The translations under genes were made by a program, and so were the position numbers. Shown in pieces: positions 34,028-42,553 of a DNA stretch of 64,000 bases (positions within the stretch are counted from its first letter, which is position 1; each line of letters starts with the position of its first letter). The notes under the pieces were generated by a model that saw nothing but the letters and a program-made list of their open reading frames with translations, ran no database searches and was not told the origin of the DNA. The stretch lies in NCBI GenBank assembly GCA_965228785.1, contig CBDDIF010000001.1:1240001-1304000 (forward strand). The letters are read 5' to 3'. This DNA is from Hoeflea_A sp965228785 (GTDB lineage: Bacteria > Pseudomonadota > Alphaproteobacteria > Rhizobiales > Rhizobiaceae).

Positions 34028-35376
34028 GAAATGCGGGCGCAGATGCCCGGCACATCGCGAAGCGCTTCGCGCACCGAGGTCCCCGTGCCAGCATTTGCCA
34101 AGCCGGCGATTATTCCGCCCGCCCTTTGGCGCGACAGGCAGTCGCGTGTCAAATGCCCGAACTTGTTCTGCAGGTCATGCCGGCTCATCGGATTGGTGGG
34201 GTCACCAAACGCTGCATCGACATGGGAACGGAAAAGGGCGCCGGCGGCTTCTACTTTGACAACCGCCGGCGCCTTGGTTGGGAATTCCGCGTTCATTGAG
34301 GCGTCCGGGAGGATCGACACCTTGTTCGCGAATTCCCGAATGGCCGGATCCTTGAGCAGGCGCGGATTCATCGGGGTCAAAGCGGATCGGCCGTGGACCG
34401 CGATAGCGCCAAGTGAGAATGGAATCGAAAACTGGGCCTGTGCCTCACTATCGGGCGCCACATCATTGCCGAGCCCGACCGCACGATCGAACGTGCAAAC
34501 GGTAACCGAGCTGATCGACCCGGGCTCGACGTCGTTTTCTTCGATGATCTTCAGCAATCCGTCGATCGCAGCGTGGATCCAGCGGCAACAGGCGTAGGGC
34601 TTGAAAAACAGACCGTCGATAGCGTCGAATCGATCGAGGTCGCGGCACAGGATGTCCGGGTCGTAGAGAACATCCTGGTCGAAGGTGTCAGGATAACCGG
34701 TGAATCCGTTTCGAGCGAGGTCAACCGCGTAAATGCCGGTCTGGACGGACCAGGCGATCGCCTCCTTGACATGCGATCCGGCGAAGCCGTGATGCAGGGC
34801 GGAGGCCGCTCGGGGTGCATGCTGCTCGGCGATCAGAAGAGACTGCGCCATGATGTCAGGGGGTAGATCAAGCAGCCATGCTGTCGCAGCGGCAGCACCG
34901 ACACCGCTCCAACGGCCGCTCACGGTCGATGCGTGATGCTGCGGATGGCGTGCAAGGGCGGTGCGCACCGAGGCTTCATAGCCGACGATCGTTGCCGTCA
35001 GCAAATCCTCCATCGAGGTATCGCGATCCTCTGCTGTCGCAAGTGCTGCCGCGACCACCGCCGCTCCCGGATGCCCGGCCGCCTTGCGATGGCCATCATC
35101 GATATCGAGTGCGGTGGCGGCCATTGCGTTGGTGACGGCGGCAGAGACAGGGTCGCAGTGGATGCCTCCGAACCAGATTGATGAGCCGCCCTGTGCGGCA
35201 CGGGCCGTCATGACCGCCTGCATCGCCTGCGTGCTTTGCATGCGCCGGCCTGCCGCGGCGGCGCCGAGCGCGTCAAGAACACAGTCGGCGGCCCGCCCTG
35301 CGGTTGCATCGCCAATATTCTTCCTTTCGGTCGCACATAGGGATTGTGCCAACGCGGTGATCGCGGGCCCGGCCAT
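34024..35376 (-). CDS. MmgE/PrpD family protein
   Basis: A 450-residue member of the MmgE/PrpD (2-methylcitrate dehydratase-like) family. The ATG at 35376 (MAGPAITALAQSLCATE) is one base from the preceding gene's stop; an upstream frame overlaps that gene. DIDDGHRKAAGHPGAAVVAAALA near residue 100, FAGSHVKEAIAWSV and FKPYACCRWIHAAIDGLL near residue 270 are family signatures. These enzymes dehydrate or isomerise small carboxylates, and many members have no assigned substrate. It is the last gene of a minus-strand unit with a hydroxyacid dehydrogenase and an FAD oxidoreductase. Confidence 0.88.
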   Translation of the reverse strand: MAGPAITALAQSLCATERKNIGDATAGRAADCVLDALGAAAAGRRMQSTQAMQAVMTARAAQGGSSIWFGGIHCDPVSAAVTNAMAATALDIDDGHRKAAGHPGAAVVAAALATAEDRDTSMEDLLTATIVGYEASVRTALARHPQHHASTVSGRWSGVGAAAATAWLLDLPPDIMAQSLLIAEQHAPRAASALHHGFAGSHVKEAIAWSVQTGIYAVDLARNGFTGYPDTFDQDVLYDPDILCRDLDRFDAIDGLFFKPYACCRWIHAAIDGLLKIIEENDVEPGSISSVTVCTFDRAVGLGNDVAPDSEAQAQFSIPFSLGAIAVHGRSALTPMNPRLLKDPAIREFANKVSILPDASMNAEFPTKAPAVVKVEAAGALFRSHVDAAFGDPTNPMSRHDLQNKFGHLTRDCLSRQRAGGIIAGLANAGTGTSVREALRDVPGICARIS

Positions 35377-35377
35377 A

Positions 35378-36304
35378 TCAGCTTTCCGAGATGTGAAGTT
35401 GCAGGAGCTGCAGTCCGGCAATCAGTAGCCGATCGATCGCCTGGGTGGTCAGCCACGCCGAATGGGGGGTCAAAGTCACATTGTCCATGCCGAGAATCGG
35501 ACTGTCGGGTGGAAGCGGCTCACGGTGAAATACATCGAGCCCGGCGTGCCCGATCCTGCCGTCAGACAGTGCCTTGAGAAGTGCAGGTTCATCGACCAGC
35601 CCAGCCCGAGCCGTGTTGATCAGGATCACGCCGGGTTTCATCCGAGCGAAGGCCTGGTCGCCGAGGAATCCTTCCGTATCGGGACCCAGTGCCAGATGCA
35701 GCGAAAGAATGTCCGATTGTTCCAGAACATCAGGCAACGGCAACATCTGCGCTGGCGCGCCGCCATTGGTGCCTGAGCGGCTCCAGCCGATCACCCTGGC
35801 GCCCAACGCGTCAGCGATGCGGGTCGTTTCGCGGCCGATGCCGCCAAGACCGATCAAGCCGAAGACCTTGCCGCTGAACTCCTCCGTGCGCATCAGGCGC
35901 CACCGGTCGGCGCGGACCTCCGTGTCCATTTCTCGCAAGCGCTTGAGCGCGGCGAAGGCCAGCGCAATTGCATGTTCGGCGACGGCCCGGTCTCCATATC
36001 CCTTGACGCCCTCGAACCGGATACCGAGTTCCCGGGCGACAACGAGATCTCCATGGGTAGCCAGTCCGGTTGACAGATAGGCAATTGTCTTGAGGTCCGG
36101 ACACGCCCGCAAAACCCGCTCCGACATGTAAGCCATGTAGACCAGGACATTGCGGCGACCCGCGAGCCGCTGGATCAATTCCGCTTCGTCGGCCGGTTCA
36201 GTGCGAAAGACCTCGAGCCCGGCAACCGTGCCGAGCATGTCGTTGCTCAGCCGTTCTGCCAGATCGCCATAACAGTCAATGAATGCCGGAGGCCGGTTCG
36301 ACAT
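35378..36304 (-). CDS. D-2-hydroxyacid dehydrogenase (NAD-dependent)
   Basis: A 308-residue protein. The NAD-binding motif GLIGLGGIGRETTRIADALGARVIGW lies near residue 148. The catalytic Arg is in INTARAGLVDEPALL, Glu in DVFHREPLPPDSP and His in LTPHSAWLTTQA. It should reduce a 2-oxoacid or oxidise a D-2-hydroxyacid with NAD(H). Its start lies 3 bases after the FAD-oxidoreductase stop and its own stop one base before the PrpD start, so the three are one transcript under operator 2. Confidence 0.92.
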   Translation of the reverse strand: MSNRPPAFIDCYGDLAERLSNDMLGTVAGLEVFRTEPADEAELIQRLAGRRNVLVYMAYMSERVLRACPDLKTIAYLSTGLATHGDLVVARELGIRFEGVKGYGDRAVAEHAIALAFAALKRLREMDTEVRADRWRLMRTEEFSGKVFGLIGLGGIGRETTRIADALGARVIGWSRSGTNGGAPAQMLPLPDVLEQSDILSLHLALGPDTEGFLGDQAFARMKPGVILINTARAGLVDEPALLKALSDGRIGHAGLDVFHREPLPPDSPILGMDNVTLTPHSAWLTTQAIDRLLIAGLQLLQLHISES

Positions 36305-36307
36305 GAC

Positions 36308-37609
36308 CTAACCAACGACGGAAAAGCTGCTTTCACGGTTGATTTCGCGATTGCGCGAGCAGAACCGCATGTTCAGATTGTGATCGACATTCGGGAGATC
36401 GAAAATCAGAGGCTCGGCGTCGTGGTCGTTGCCGGCTGCCTCGTAGTCGATCAGCGCCTTCATCATCATACCGACGACCGGAGCGTTCTTGAACTGGTTG
36501 CCGCTGGTGCCGATGGCCATGTAGAAGCCGGGAAGGTCGGATTTGTCGTATATCGGAATCCAATCATCCGAAGCATCGTAAAGGTCGGCAATGCCCTGCA
36601 CCGAGTTCGGGACGCCCATTGTCGGAAAGCGCTGGGCGCCGCGCAACGCCTGCAACCGAGCCTGCTCGGTGACGTCGGTGTTGTAATCGTCCGGGTCGAC
36701 CCATTCCAACGGATCGCATTCCGGTTCCTCACTGCCAATCAGGATCTTGTTGCCCACCTCCGGGCGCCAGTAGCCGCCGATATCGGCATCGGAACAGATC
36801 AAGCCGTCCTTCTCGAAATCGAAACCCTTGGGCGAAGGGACGTGGGCAACCTCGACCCGCAATGCCTTGGTCTTGATGTTCATCGTATCGGCTACACCGG
36901 CCAGTTCGTTGACCTTTTGCGAGTGCGGCCCTGACGCGTTGACGACAATCGGCGCTTCGATCGCGGTGCCGTCATTGAGCTCCACGCCGCTGACCCGCCC
37001 ATGCGAGCGAGATATTCCGACGACGCGGCGTCCCAGGAAGAAGGTTGCGCCATGCCGCTTTGCCGCCGACTGGATGTTCTGTGTGGCCAGCATCGGGTCG
37101 CTGACATATCCGGCCTTCGGAAAGAACAGAACATAGCGCATTTCGCCGTCTTGCTTGCCGAAATCCGGGTCTTCCGCGGCCTTTGCCGGATGGAAATGAC
37201 CGGGATTGACGATCGGCAGATTGGCCCTCATCTTCGACGGCGTCCAGACTTCGTAGGGGATACCAATGGTGTTGGCGATCTCCTCCAGCTTGATGCCGTA
37301 GTTGTTCTGTTCGAAACAGGTGTAGCAGCAGCCGACCTCGCGATAAGTTGCCAGAACTTCGCCCTCCTGCGCATCGAGGTAGGCTGGCCAATCCTCCCAG
37401 AAGGGATAGTTCGACTTGGCCAGTGCCGCGCCGTCCAGAGTCGAGTAATGGGTGCGTATGATCGCGCAGGAATTACTGGTCGATCCGGAACCCGCCGTCG
37501 CATTCTTTTCGATGCAGGCAACTGAACGTCCCGCCTTGGCCAGTTCATAGGCAATGGCGCAACCGATGATGCCGCCGCCGATAATGATTGCTTCGAAGCC
37601 CTGTGCCAT
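36308..37609 (-). CDS. FAD-dependent amino-acid oxidase/dehydrogenase-like protein (DAO/SoxB type)
   Basis: A 433-residue flavoprotein; the ATG at 37609 follows GGAGATTTCC. The N-terminal AIIIGGGIIGCAIAYELAKAGRSVACIEK is the FAD Rossmann motif with an acidic end, and FYMAIGTSGNQFKNAPVVGMMM is the C-terminal FAD motif typical of sarcosine oxidase beta subunit and DAO family members. It probably oxidises a secondary amine or N-alkyl amino acid. The operator 2 inverted repeat lies 21 bases upstream of the start. Confidence 0.88.
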   Translation of the reverse strand: MAQGFEAIIIGGGIIGCAIAYELAKAGRSVACIEKNATAGSGSTSNSCAIIRTHYSTLDGAALAKSNYPFWEDWPAYLDAQEGEVLATYREVGCCYTCFEQNNYGIKLEEIANTIGIPYEVWTPSKMRANLPIVNPGHFHPAKAAEDPDFGKQDGEMRYVLFFPKAGYVSDPMLATQNIQSAAKRHGATFFLGRRVVGISRSHGRVSGVELNDGTAIEAPIVVNASGPHSQKVNELAGVADTMNIKTKALRVEVAHVPSPKGFDFEKDGLICSDADIGGYWRPEVGNKILIGSEEPECDPLEWVDPDDYNTDVTEQARLQALRGAQRFPTMGVPNSVQGIADLYDASDDWIPIYDKSDLPGFYMAIGTSGNQFKNAPVVGMMMKALIDYEAAGNDHDAEPLIFDLPNVDHNLNMRFCSRNREINRESSFSVVG

Positions 37610-37629
37610 GGGAAATCTCCAATCCGCAC

Positions 37630-37654
37630 CAAAATATATTTGTAATATATATAA
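37630..37654. promoter_or_regulatory. GntR-type operator 2
   Basis: CAAAATATAT and ATATATATAA flank the 5-bp spacer TTGTA. Spacing and inner half-sites match operator 1; the outer right arm is degenerate. It lies upstream of the FAD-oxidoreductase gene, in the 144-base gap behind the TRAP operon. Confidence 0.65.
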
Positions 37655-37753
37655 TGCCATCGCGCGAAAACACGCAAGTGGGAAAGTGCGGCCGGCTGAC
37701 ACAAAAAATCGAACAGTTATGAAGGATTATCAGTCAGGAGGTATTCGCAGCGG

Positions 37754-39064
37754 TCAGATTAAAACGTCAGGTAACCACAGGGCGATTTGCGGAAAGATCG
37801 TGATGATCACCGCGGAAAGCAGCATGAGCAGGAAAAACGGGAAGGCGCCCCTGGCGATTTCCCCAATCGGCCGGCCGGTAATGCCCTGCATGACGAACAG
37901 GTTGAAGCCTATGGGCGGTGTAATCAGGCCCAACTCGATCATGATCACCAGGAAGATCCCGAACCAGACCGGGTCCCAGCCCGCGGCAATGATGAGAGGC
38001 AACGTGATCGGCAGGGTCATGACCATGATCGAAAGGCCGTCGAGGAACATTCCGAGCAGAACGTAGAACAGACCGATCAAAACAATAATGCCGACCGGGC
38101 CAAGATTCATCGCCGCGATCAGTTTCGAAATCTCCTGCGGCACATGCAGATAGGCCATGGTGGAGGACATGAAGCTCGCCGCCACCAAAATGGTGATGAC
38201 CATGCAGGTGATCCGGGTCGCGCCCATCAGGGCGTCGATGAAGACCGAAATCGAGAACTGACCGAGCAGGATCACCAGCAGGAGGGAGGCGGCAAAGCCA
38301 AGGGCGGCCGCCTCCGAAGGTGTGACGACCCCGGTATAAATACCGCCCAGCACGATGAAGATGAGCCCGAGCACCGGCATCAGGTCGAGAAAGCTGCGCC
38401 GGAAGTCTGCCGCGCTATAGCGCACCTCATTCTGGCTCGGCCCGGTCACATCTCCGGTCAGCGCCCGGAAGACGATATAGCCGGAATAGATGCCGGAGAT
38501 CAGAAGACCGGGAAGCACGCCGGCGGCAAACAGCGCCGTGATGGATTGCTCGGCCAGTACACCGTAGATGATCATCGAAATAGACGGCGGGATCATCAGG
38601 CCGAGGCTGCCGGCGCCGGCCAGCGATCCCATCGCGAGGTTGCGGTCATAGCCGCGGCGATTGAGCTCCGACATGGTAATCTTGCCGACCGTCGCAGTGG
38701 TTGCTGTGCTCGAACCACTGACGGCTGCAAACAGGGTGCACCCGACGATGTTGCAATGCAGAAGTCGACCCGGGATCAGGCTGGTCCAGGGCGCCAGGCC
38801 GCGAAACAGCCGTTCGGATATGTCGGTGCGGAAGATGATCTCGCCCATGAAGATGAACATCGGAACCGCAGCCAGCTCCCAGGTGCTCGCAGTCCGCCAC
38901 ATGGTTCCCTTCATGACCGAGCCGATGCGAACGAACGAAAAGTCGAGCAGAAAGGCGAGGGTCGACAGACCGACCATCAGCAACGCCACGAATATCCAGC
39001 TGCCGATGCCGAGATAAAGGGCCAGAAATCCGAAGGTCGCGAGGGCCAGTAGGATGGGTTCCAT
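37754..39064 (-). CDS. TRAP transporter large permease subunit (DctM family), second system
   Basis: A 436-residue membrane protein with about 12 helices. VSGSSTATTATVGKITMSELNRRGYDRNLAMGSLAGAGSLGLMIPPSISMIIYG is represented by the conserved DctM glycine-rich segments SGSSTATTATVG and LMIPPSISMIIYG. It is the last gene of a TRAP set in the order DctP, DctQ, DctM on the minus strand. It differs clearly from the DctM-type protein at 8460, so the two systems are not a recent duplication. Confidence 0.93.
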   Translation of the reverse strand: MEPILLALATFGFLALYLGIGSWIFVALLMVGLSTLAFLLDFSFVRIGSVMKGTMWRTASTWELAAVPMFIFMGEIIFRTDISERLFRGLAPWTSLIPGRLLHCNIVGCTLFAAVSGSSTATTATVGKITMSELNRRGYDRNLAMGSLAGAGSLGLMIPPSISMIIYGVLAEQSITALFAAGVLPGLLISGIYSGYIVFRALTGDVTGPSQNEVRYSAADFRRSFLDLMPVLGLIFIVLGGIYTGVVTPSEAAALGFAASLLLVILLGQFSISVFIDALMGATRITCMVITILVAASFMSSTMAYLHVPQEISKLIAAMNLGPVGIIVLIGLFYVLLGMFLDGLSIMVMTLPITLPLIIAAGWDPVWFGIFLVIMIELGLITPPIGFNLFVMQGITGRPIGEIARGAFPFFLLMLLSAVIITIFPQIALWLPDVLI

Positions 39065-39073
39065 GATGGCTCG

Positions 39074-39604
39074 TTACTCGCTGCCCAGATCGGCGGCTTT
39101 GCTCGCGTCCAGATCGACCTCGCCGGCAAGCACGCGGATGAGATAGGAAATCAGTTGCAGGACGAAAACGCCAAGACCAATCGCCACAAAGGTTTCAGGG
39201 ATCCACAGCGGCACTTGCGCAACCGTTTCGCTGACATAGCCTCGTTCATAGTTGCGCAGAACATTTCGGGTGAAGAAGAAGAATGCGATCGAGCAACTGA
39301 GGATACCAAGCAATGCGCAGATGACCTCGATGGCCCGTCGGGCAATCCCGTCGGAGTTGAGACGCGAGATCAGAAGATTCATGCGGATCAACGACTGTTT
39401 CTCAAGTGCATGGCCAAGTGCCAGGAAGCTCAGGCCGCCGATGCCATAGCCGACCAGCTCGTCTGCAGCATGCGTCGAAGATGCAAAGAATGTCCTGAGG
39501 ACAACTTCGGTCAGGATGAGGCCGGTCATTCCGAGCAGAATGAGCACGGCTGCAGCGACGGCCAGTGTCGACAGGCTGTGACTGAAAACGTGGTAGTATC
39601 TCAT
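39074..39604 (-). CDS. TRAP transporter small permease subunit (DctQ family), second system
   Basis: A 176-residue protein with four hydrophobic helices (LSTLAVAAAVLILLGMTGLILTEVVLRTFF and others). The ATG at 39604 (MRYYHVFSH) is preferred to a GTG at 39643 because the latter lies inside the hairpin that follows the binding-protein gene. GHALEKQSLIRMNLL is the DctQ loop motif. It pairs with the DctM-type protein 9 bases downstream. Confidence 0.85.
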   Translation of the reverse strand: MRYYHVFSHSLSTLAVAAAVLILLGMTGLILTEVVLRTFFASSTHAADELVGYGIGGLSFLALGHALEKQSLIRMNLLISRLNSDGIARRAIEVICALLGILSCSIAFFFFTRNVLRNYERGYVSETVAQVPLWIPETFVAIGLGVFVLQLISYLIRVLAGEVDLDASKAADLGSE

Positions 39605-39624
39605 TGCCTGGACCACACTGCCTG

Positions 39625-39651
39625 AAAAAGAGCCGCCCGTCACCGAGCGGC
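39625..39651 (-). terminator. Terminator-like hairpin between the DctP and DctQ genes
   Basis: On the minus strand GCCGCTCG pairs with CGGGCGGC (8 bp, one G-T) around a GTGA tetraloop at 39651-39632, followed by TCTTTTTC. This is a complete intrinsic-terminator shape inside an operon, so it probably acts as a partial terminator that leaves more binding-protein message than permease message. Confidence 0.65.
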
Positions 39652-39663
39652 CCCGAGATCGGA

Positions 39664-40683
39664 CTAGTTGTTCACTTTGGCGAGCTCAACATCATAGGCG
39701 GCAAGGATCTCATCCGCCTTTTTGTCGCCCATGAGTGCGCGCCACTCGTCAACCGCCTGCTGGCCGGCGGTTTTCAATTCGACAATAAAGGCATCGGGAA
39801 CGTCGGTGATGGCTGTGACATTGGCGTCGGCCAGACGCTTGACGTTGAGGTCAATGCGGTCTTGGGACGCTGCCCAGAGTTCATCCTCGACCTCTTTGGC
39901 CGTGTCGAGAACGATCTTCTGAAGGTCCTCGGGCAGGGCATCGAAAACATCCTTGTTCATGTGAACCATGTTCGAACCCATGGTGAAGTTGACATAGTGG
40001 AAGTGATCCAGGAATTCCTGGAACTTGGCGGACAGTCCACCTTCCTCGGATGTCAACACCGCCTCGATCGTGTTGGTCGACAGTGCCGGAACAACGTCGG
40101 CCCAGCTCATCTGAATTGCAGCAGCGCCAATGTTTTGCAACGTGATCGTGCCATTCTTGTCGTATGTCCTGATCTTCAGACCCTTCATGTCGTCGGCGGA
40201 ATTGATCGGCTGCTTGGACCAAATGCCGACCGGCGACCATGGTTCGGTCAGGAGCAGGATCTGGTTGCCCTTTGCAAAGGCCTCGGCGTAGTAGGGCCGG
40301 GCGGCATCGATAAGCGCCTTGCTCTGGGTCGGGTTGGTCGCCATGAACGGCATGTTGTTGAGCAGGAAGATCGGGTCGAACCCGGTGAACACGCCCGTAT
40401 AGGTGCTGGCGATGGGCACAGCGCTGTCTTCGACCGCAGCCCAGTGGTCCTTGGACTTGTATCCGAGCGAGCCGCCGAAGTGATTGGTGATGTCGATGCG
40501 TCCGCCGCTGTTTTTGGCCAGGCGCTCGGCGAATATCTTGTCCGCCTCCCCCGAAACGGACGTCTCTCCGTATTCATTGGGCATATCCCATTTCACTTCC
40601 TGGGACATCGCCACGCTGACGCTTCCAAATGCGAGGGCGAGGGCTGTGAATGCTGCTCCGATAAGGCGGCTTTGACTCTTCAT
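39664..40683 (-). CDS. TRAP transporter periplasmic substrate-binding protein (DctP family), second system
   Basis: A 339-residue protein with a Sec signal peptide (MKSQSRLIGAAFTALALAFGSVSVAMS, then QEVKWDMPNEYG). SEPWSPVGIWSKQPI-type motifs (here LLTEPWSPVGIWSKQPINSADDMKGLKIRTYDKNG, in which the IRTYDKNG segment is diagnostic) place it in the DctP family for organic acids. A GGAACACCGTC ribosome-binding region precedes the ATG. It is the first gene of the second TRAP operon, which belongs by position to the GntR-operator regulon although no operator is directly upstream. Confidence 0.92.
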   Translation of the reverse strand: MKSQSRLIGAAFTALALAFGSVSVAMSQEVKWDMPNEYGETSVSGEADKIFAERLAKNSGGRIDITNHFGGSLGYKSKDHWAAVEDSAVPIASTYTGVFTGFDPIFLLNNMPFMATNPTQSKALIDAARPYYAEAFAKGNQILLLTEPWSPVGIWSKQPINSADDMKGLKIRTYDKNGTITLQNIGAAAIQMSWADVVPALSTNTIEAVLTSEEGGLSAKFQEFLDHFHYVNFTMGSNMVHMNKDVFDALPEDLQKIVLDTAKEVEDELWAASQDRIDLNVKRLADANVTAITDVPDAFIVELKTAGQQAVDEWRALMGDKKADEILAAYDVELAKVNN

Positions 40684-40734
40684 GACGGTGTTCCTTTTCT
40701 TCCCCTGATCTCTTTTCGGCGTTGCTCGATGGCC

Positions 40735-41592
40735 TCAAAGACCCATTTGCGCAAACAGCGCCGCAGTTAGCGGGCTGAGTTTGTTTCGGTACTCGCCTGC
40801 GGCATGGACATGATCGCAGTGACCGACCTCCAGATAGGAGACGTCGAAGCCCGCAGCCCGGCAGGCATCCGTGTAAATTCTCGACTGTCGGCGAAACTCG
40901 TCGGTTTCACCTCCACCGACGGCGACAACGGTCGGTGGCATCCATTTCGGTAAATGATGGATGGGACTGTTGCGTCTGGTTTCGGCCTCATCCATGCGCA
41001 GATCTTCGTTCAGGTACGACAGCCGCAACGGCTCCAGATCGTACAGGCCGCTCAGCGGCACGGCGCCGTTTACAACGTCGAACGGCAGGCCGTATTCCTG
41101 CCAGTCGGTTGCCATCAGCATCGCGGTCAGATGCCCGCCGGCGGAATGGCCCGTGACATGGATGCGGCCGGGATCTCCACCGAACGAAGCTGCATTTTGG
41201 TAGATCCAGGCCAGCGCGGCGCGGTTCTGGCGGGTGATTTCGTCCATCGTCACATCAGGACAGAGATCGTAATTGTTCAGCACCACCGAGGCGCCGGCTT
41301 CGACGAAACGTTCCGCTACAAAGCTGAACATGTTCTTGTCGAAAGCGCGCCAATATCCGCCATGGATGAACAGCAAAATCGGCGAGCCGCCGCGACCCGG
41401 CCAGATATCGAGCTTTTCTCCCGGCCTGTCGCCGAATTCGACATCCAGTCGGCAGTCAAAATTGGCGACCACCCGTTTGTTGTGCCCCTCCATCGCCGCG
41501 AAAGTTTCAGCAAAGTGAGGGCACCGTCTACGCATGTCATATTCGAGGTCCAGTTCTTCCTGTCCGTACCCGCCATAGACGATGTCGGTCAC
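40735..41592 (-). CDS. Alpha/beta hydrolase, arylformamidase (KynB)-like, second copy
   Basis: A 285-residue hydrolase. The GTG at 41592 directly follows GGAGGGCGAGC and gives VTDIVYGGYGQEEL; a much longer frame upstream would cross the operator and the divergent gene. The oxyanion motif LFIHGGYWRAFDKNMFSF is near residue 82, the nucleophile elbow GHSAGG near residue 152, and the histidine probably in VGHCDHVHAAGEY. It is the same subfamily as the hydrolase at 6827 but clearly diverged. Operator 3 lies between it and the divergent ABM gene. It may cleave a formamide or ester produced in the pathway. Confidence 0.82.
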   Translation of the reverse strand: MTDIVYGGYGQEELDLEYDMRRRCPHFAETFAAMEGHNKRVVANFDCRLDVEFGDRPGEKLDIWPGRGGSPILLFIHGGYWRAFDKNMFSFVAERFVEAGASVVLNNYDLCPDVTMDEITRQNRAALAWIYQNAASFGGDPGRIHVTGHSAGGHLTAMLMATDWQEYGLPFDVVNGAVPLSGLYDLEPLRLSYLNEDLRMDEAETRRNSPIHHLPKWMPPTVVAVGGGETDEFRRQSRIYTDACRAAGFDVSYLEVGHCDHVHAAGEYRNKLSPLTAALFAQMGL

Positions 41593-41655
41593 GCTCGCCC
41601 TCCATTCATGCGCTCGATGTTCTGCATGGTAGAAAATGAAATCGCCTGTTGCAAG

Positions 41656-41680
41656 CAAAATATATGATGGATATATTTCA
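41656..41680. promoter_or_regulatory. GntR-type operator 3
   Basis: CAAAATATAT and ATATATTTCA flank the 5-bp spacer GATGG. Nine of ten positions pair. It lies between the minus-strand hydrolase gene and the plus-strand gene at 41704, so it could control both directions. Confidence 0.72.
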
Positions 41681-41703
41681 AACAAAAATGAGGAGCGGAA
41701 ACA

Positions 41704-42015
41704 GTGTTTGTCAGAATGTCCTACTGGTCCTGCAAGCCGGAAAACTGGGGTGAAGACGCGGTGCTGTTCGAGACAGGCGCCGTGCCGATCATGCAGGGTC
41801 ATCCTGGCTTCGTGCGGGCGATGTTGCTGGGTGACGCCGGGGCGGAGCAGCGCATCGCTTTCACCGTCTGGCAGAACCCGGAAGCCTATGCGGCTTTCGT
41901 TGACAGTCCGGACCTTGAGAAGATCACGTCCATGTTCGCCCACATGTATGTGGACGGAAAACGACCTGGTCCGGTGAAGGAATATGAGGTCCGGGCCGAA
42001 GGATCCGCCAGCTGA
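41704..42015 (+). CDS. Small dimeric alpha/beta-barrel (ABM-like) protein
   Basis: A 103-residue protein starting at GTG behind AGGAGCGGAAACA. The pattern of a first beta strand (FVRMSYWSCKP), a helix, HPGFVRAMLLGDAG, then RIAFTVWQNPEAYAAFVDSPDLEKI resembles antibiotic-biosynthesis-monooxygenase or EthD/NIPSNAP-like ferredoxin-fold proteins. Such proteins are monooxygenases, isomerases or ligand carriers in catabolic operons. The fold is a pattern call only. It heads a plus-strand operon that runs to the GntR gene. Confidence 0.6.
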   Translation: MFVRMSYWSCKPENWGEDAVLFETGAVPIMQGHPGFVRAMLLGDAGAEQRIAFTVWQNPEAYAAFVDSPDLEKITSMFAHMYVDGKRPGPVKEYEVRAEGSAS

Positions 42016-42028
42016 GAAGGGTGAAGTC

Positions 42029-42553
42029 ATGCTTATCGATTTGCCGACTGCCGCACAATACAACGCCTGGGCCAACATCAGGATCTACAATGCTCTGAAG
42101 CGGTTGACCGACGCGCAGCGCAAGGAGGATCGTCGCGGCTTCTTCAAGTCGATCCACAATACCATGAACCACATCCTTCTTGCCGATCTGATTTATCGGG
42201 AGAGGCTCGAGAAAAAGCCGACCACCTTCACCACGCTCGATGAAATTCTGTTTGACGACTTCGACACTCTGGAGGCATCGCATCGCGACAACGACGCCTG
42301 GTATGTTCAATTCTGCGGGGATATGGATCCTGCAACGCTGGAAGAAGATCTATCGTTTCAGGCGGTCGGGATGGATACACCCGAGTTCTTCAGTCTGCCT
42401 CTGCGGCTCTGCCTGACCAATCTCTTCCAGCACCAGATCCACCATCGCGGCCAGGTTCATCACATGATCAGCCACGCCGGCATCTATCCTCCTCCGGTGG
42501 ACGTGGTGAAGTTTGGTCGGGGTGACGTCGACCAGTGGAGTGATGCCGCGTGA
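42029..42553 (+). CDS. DinB-family metal-dependent protein
   Basis: A 174-residue four-helix-bundle protein of the DinB/YfiT type. The ATG at 42029 follows GAGAAGGGTGAAGTC. The start YNAWANIRIYNALKRL is the typical first helix, and the metal-ligand histidines are in SIHNTMNHILLADLIYRER and FQHQIHHRGQVHHM. Family members include thiol-dependent (bacillithiol, mycothiol or glutathione) transferases. It ends in a 4-base overlap with the monooxygenase gene. Confidence 0.85.
   Translation: MLIDLPTAAQYNAWANIRIYNALKRLTDAQRKEDRRGFFKSIHNTMNHILLADLIYRERLEKKPTTFTTLDEILFDDFDTLEASHRDNDAWYVQFCGDMDPATLEEDLSFQAVGMDTPEFFSLPLRLCLTNLFQHQIHHRGQVHHMISHAGIYPPPVDVVKFGRGDVDQWSDAA

Noticed and set aside
37673..37692. 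AAGTGGGAAAGTGCGG near operator 2 as a possible fifth tandem box
   Set aside because: The two units are 9 bp apart and the second lacks TGGG; it does not fit the 11-bp pattern.
37787..39052. A 421-codon plus-strand frame opposite the second DctM gene
   Set aside because: Same situation: a shadow of a membrane-protein gene with no recognisable domain.
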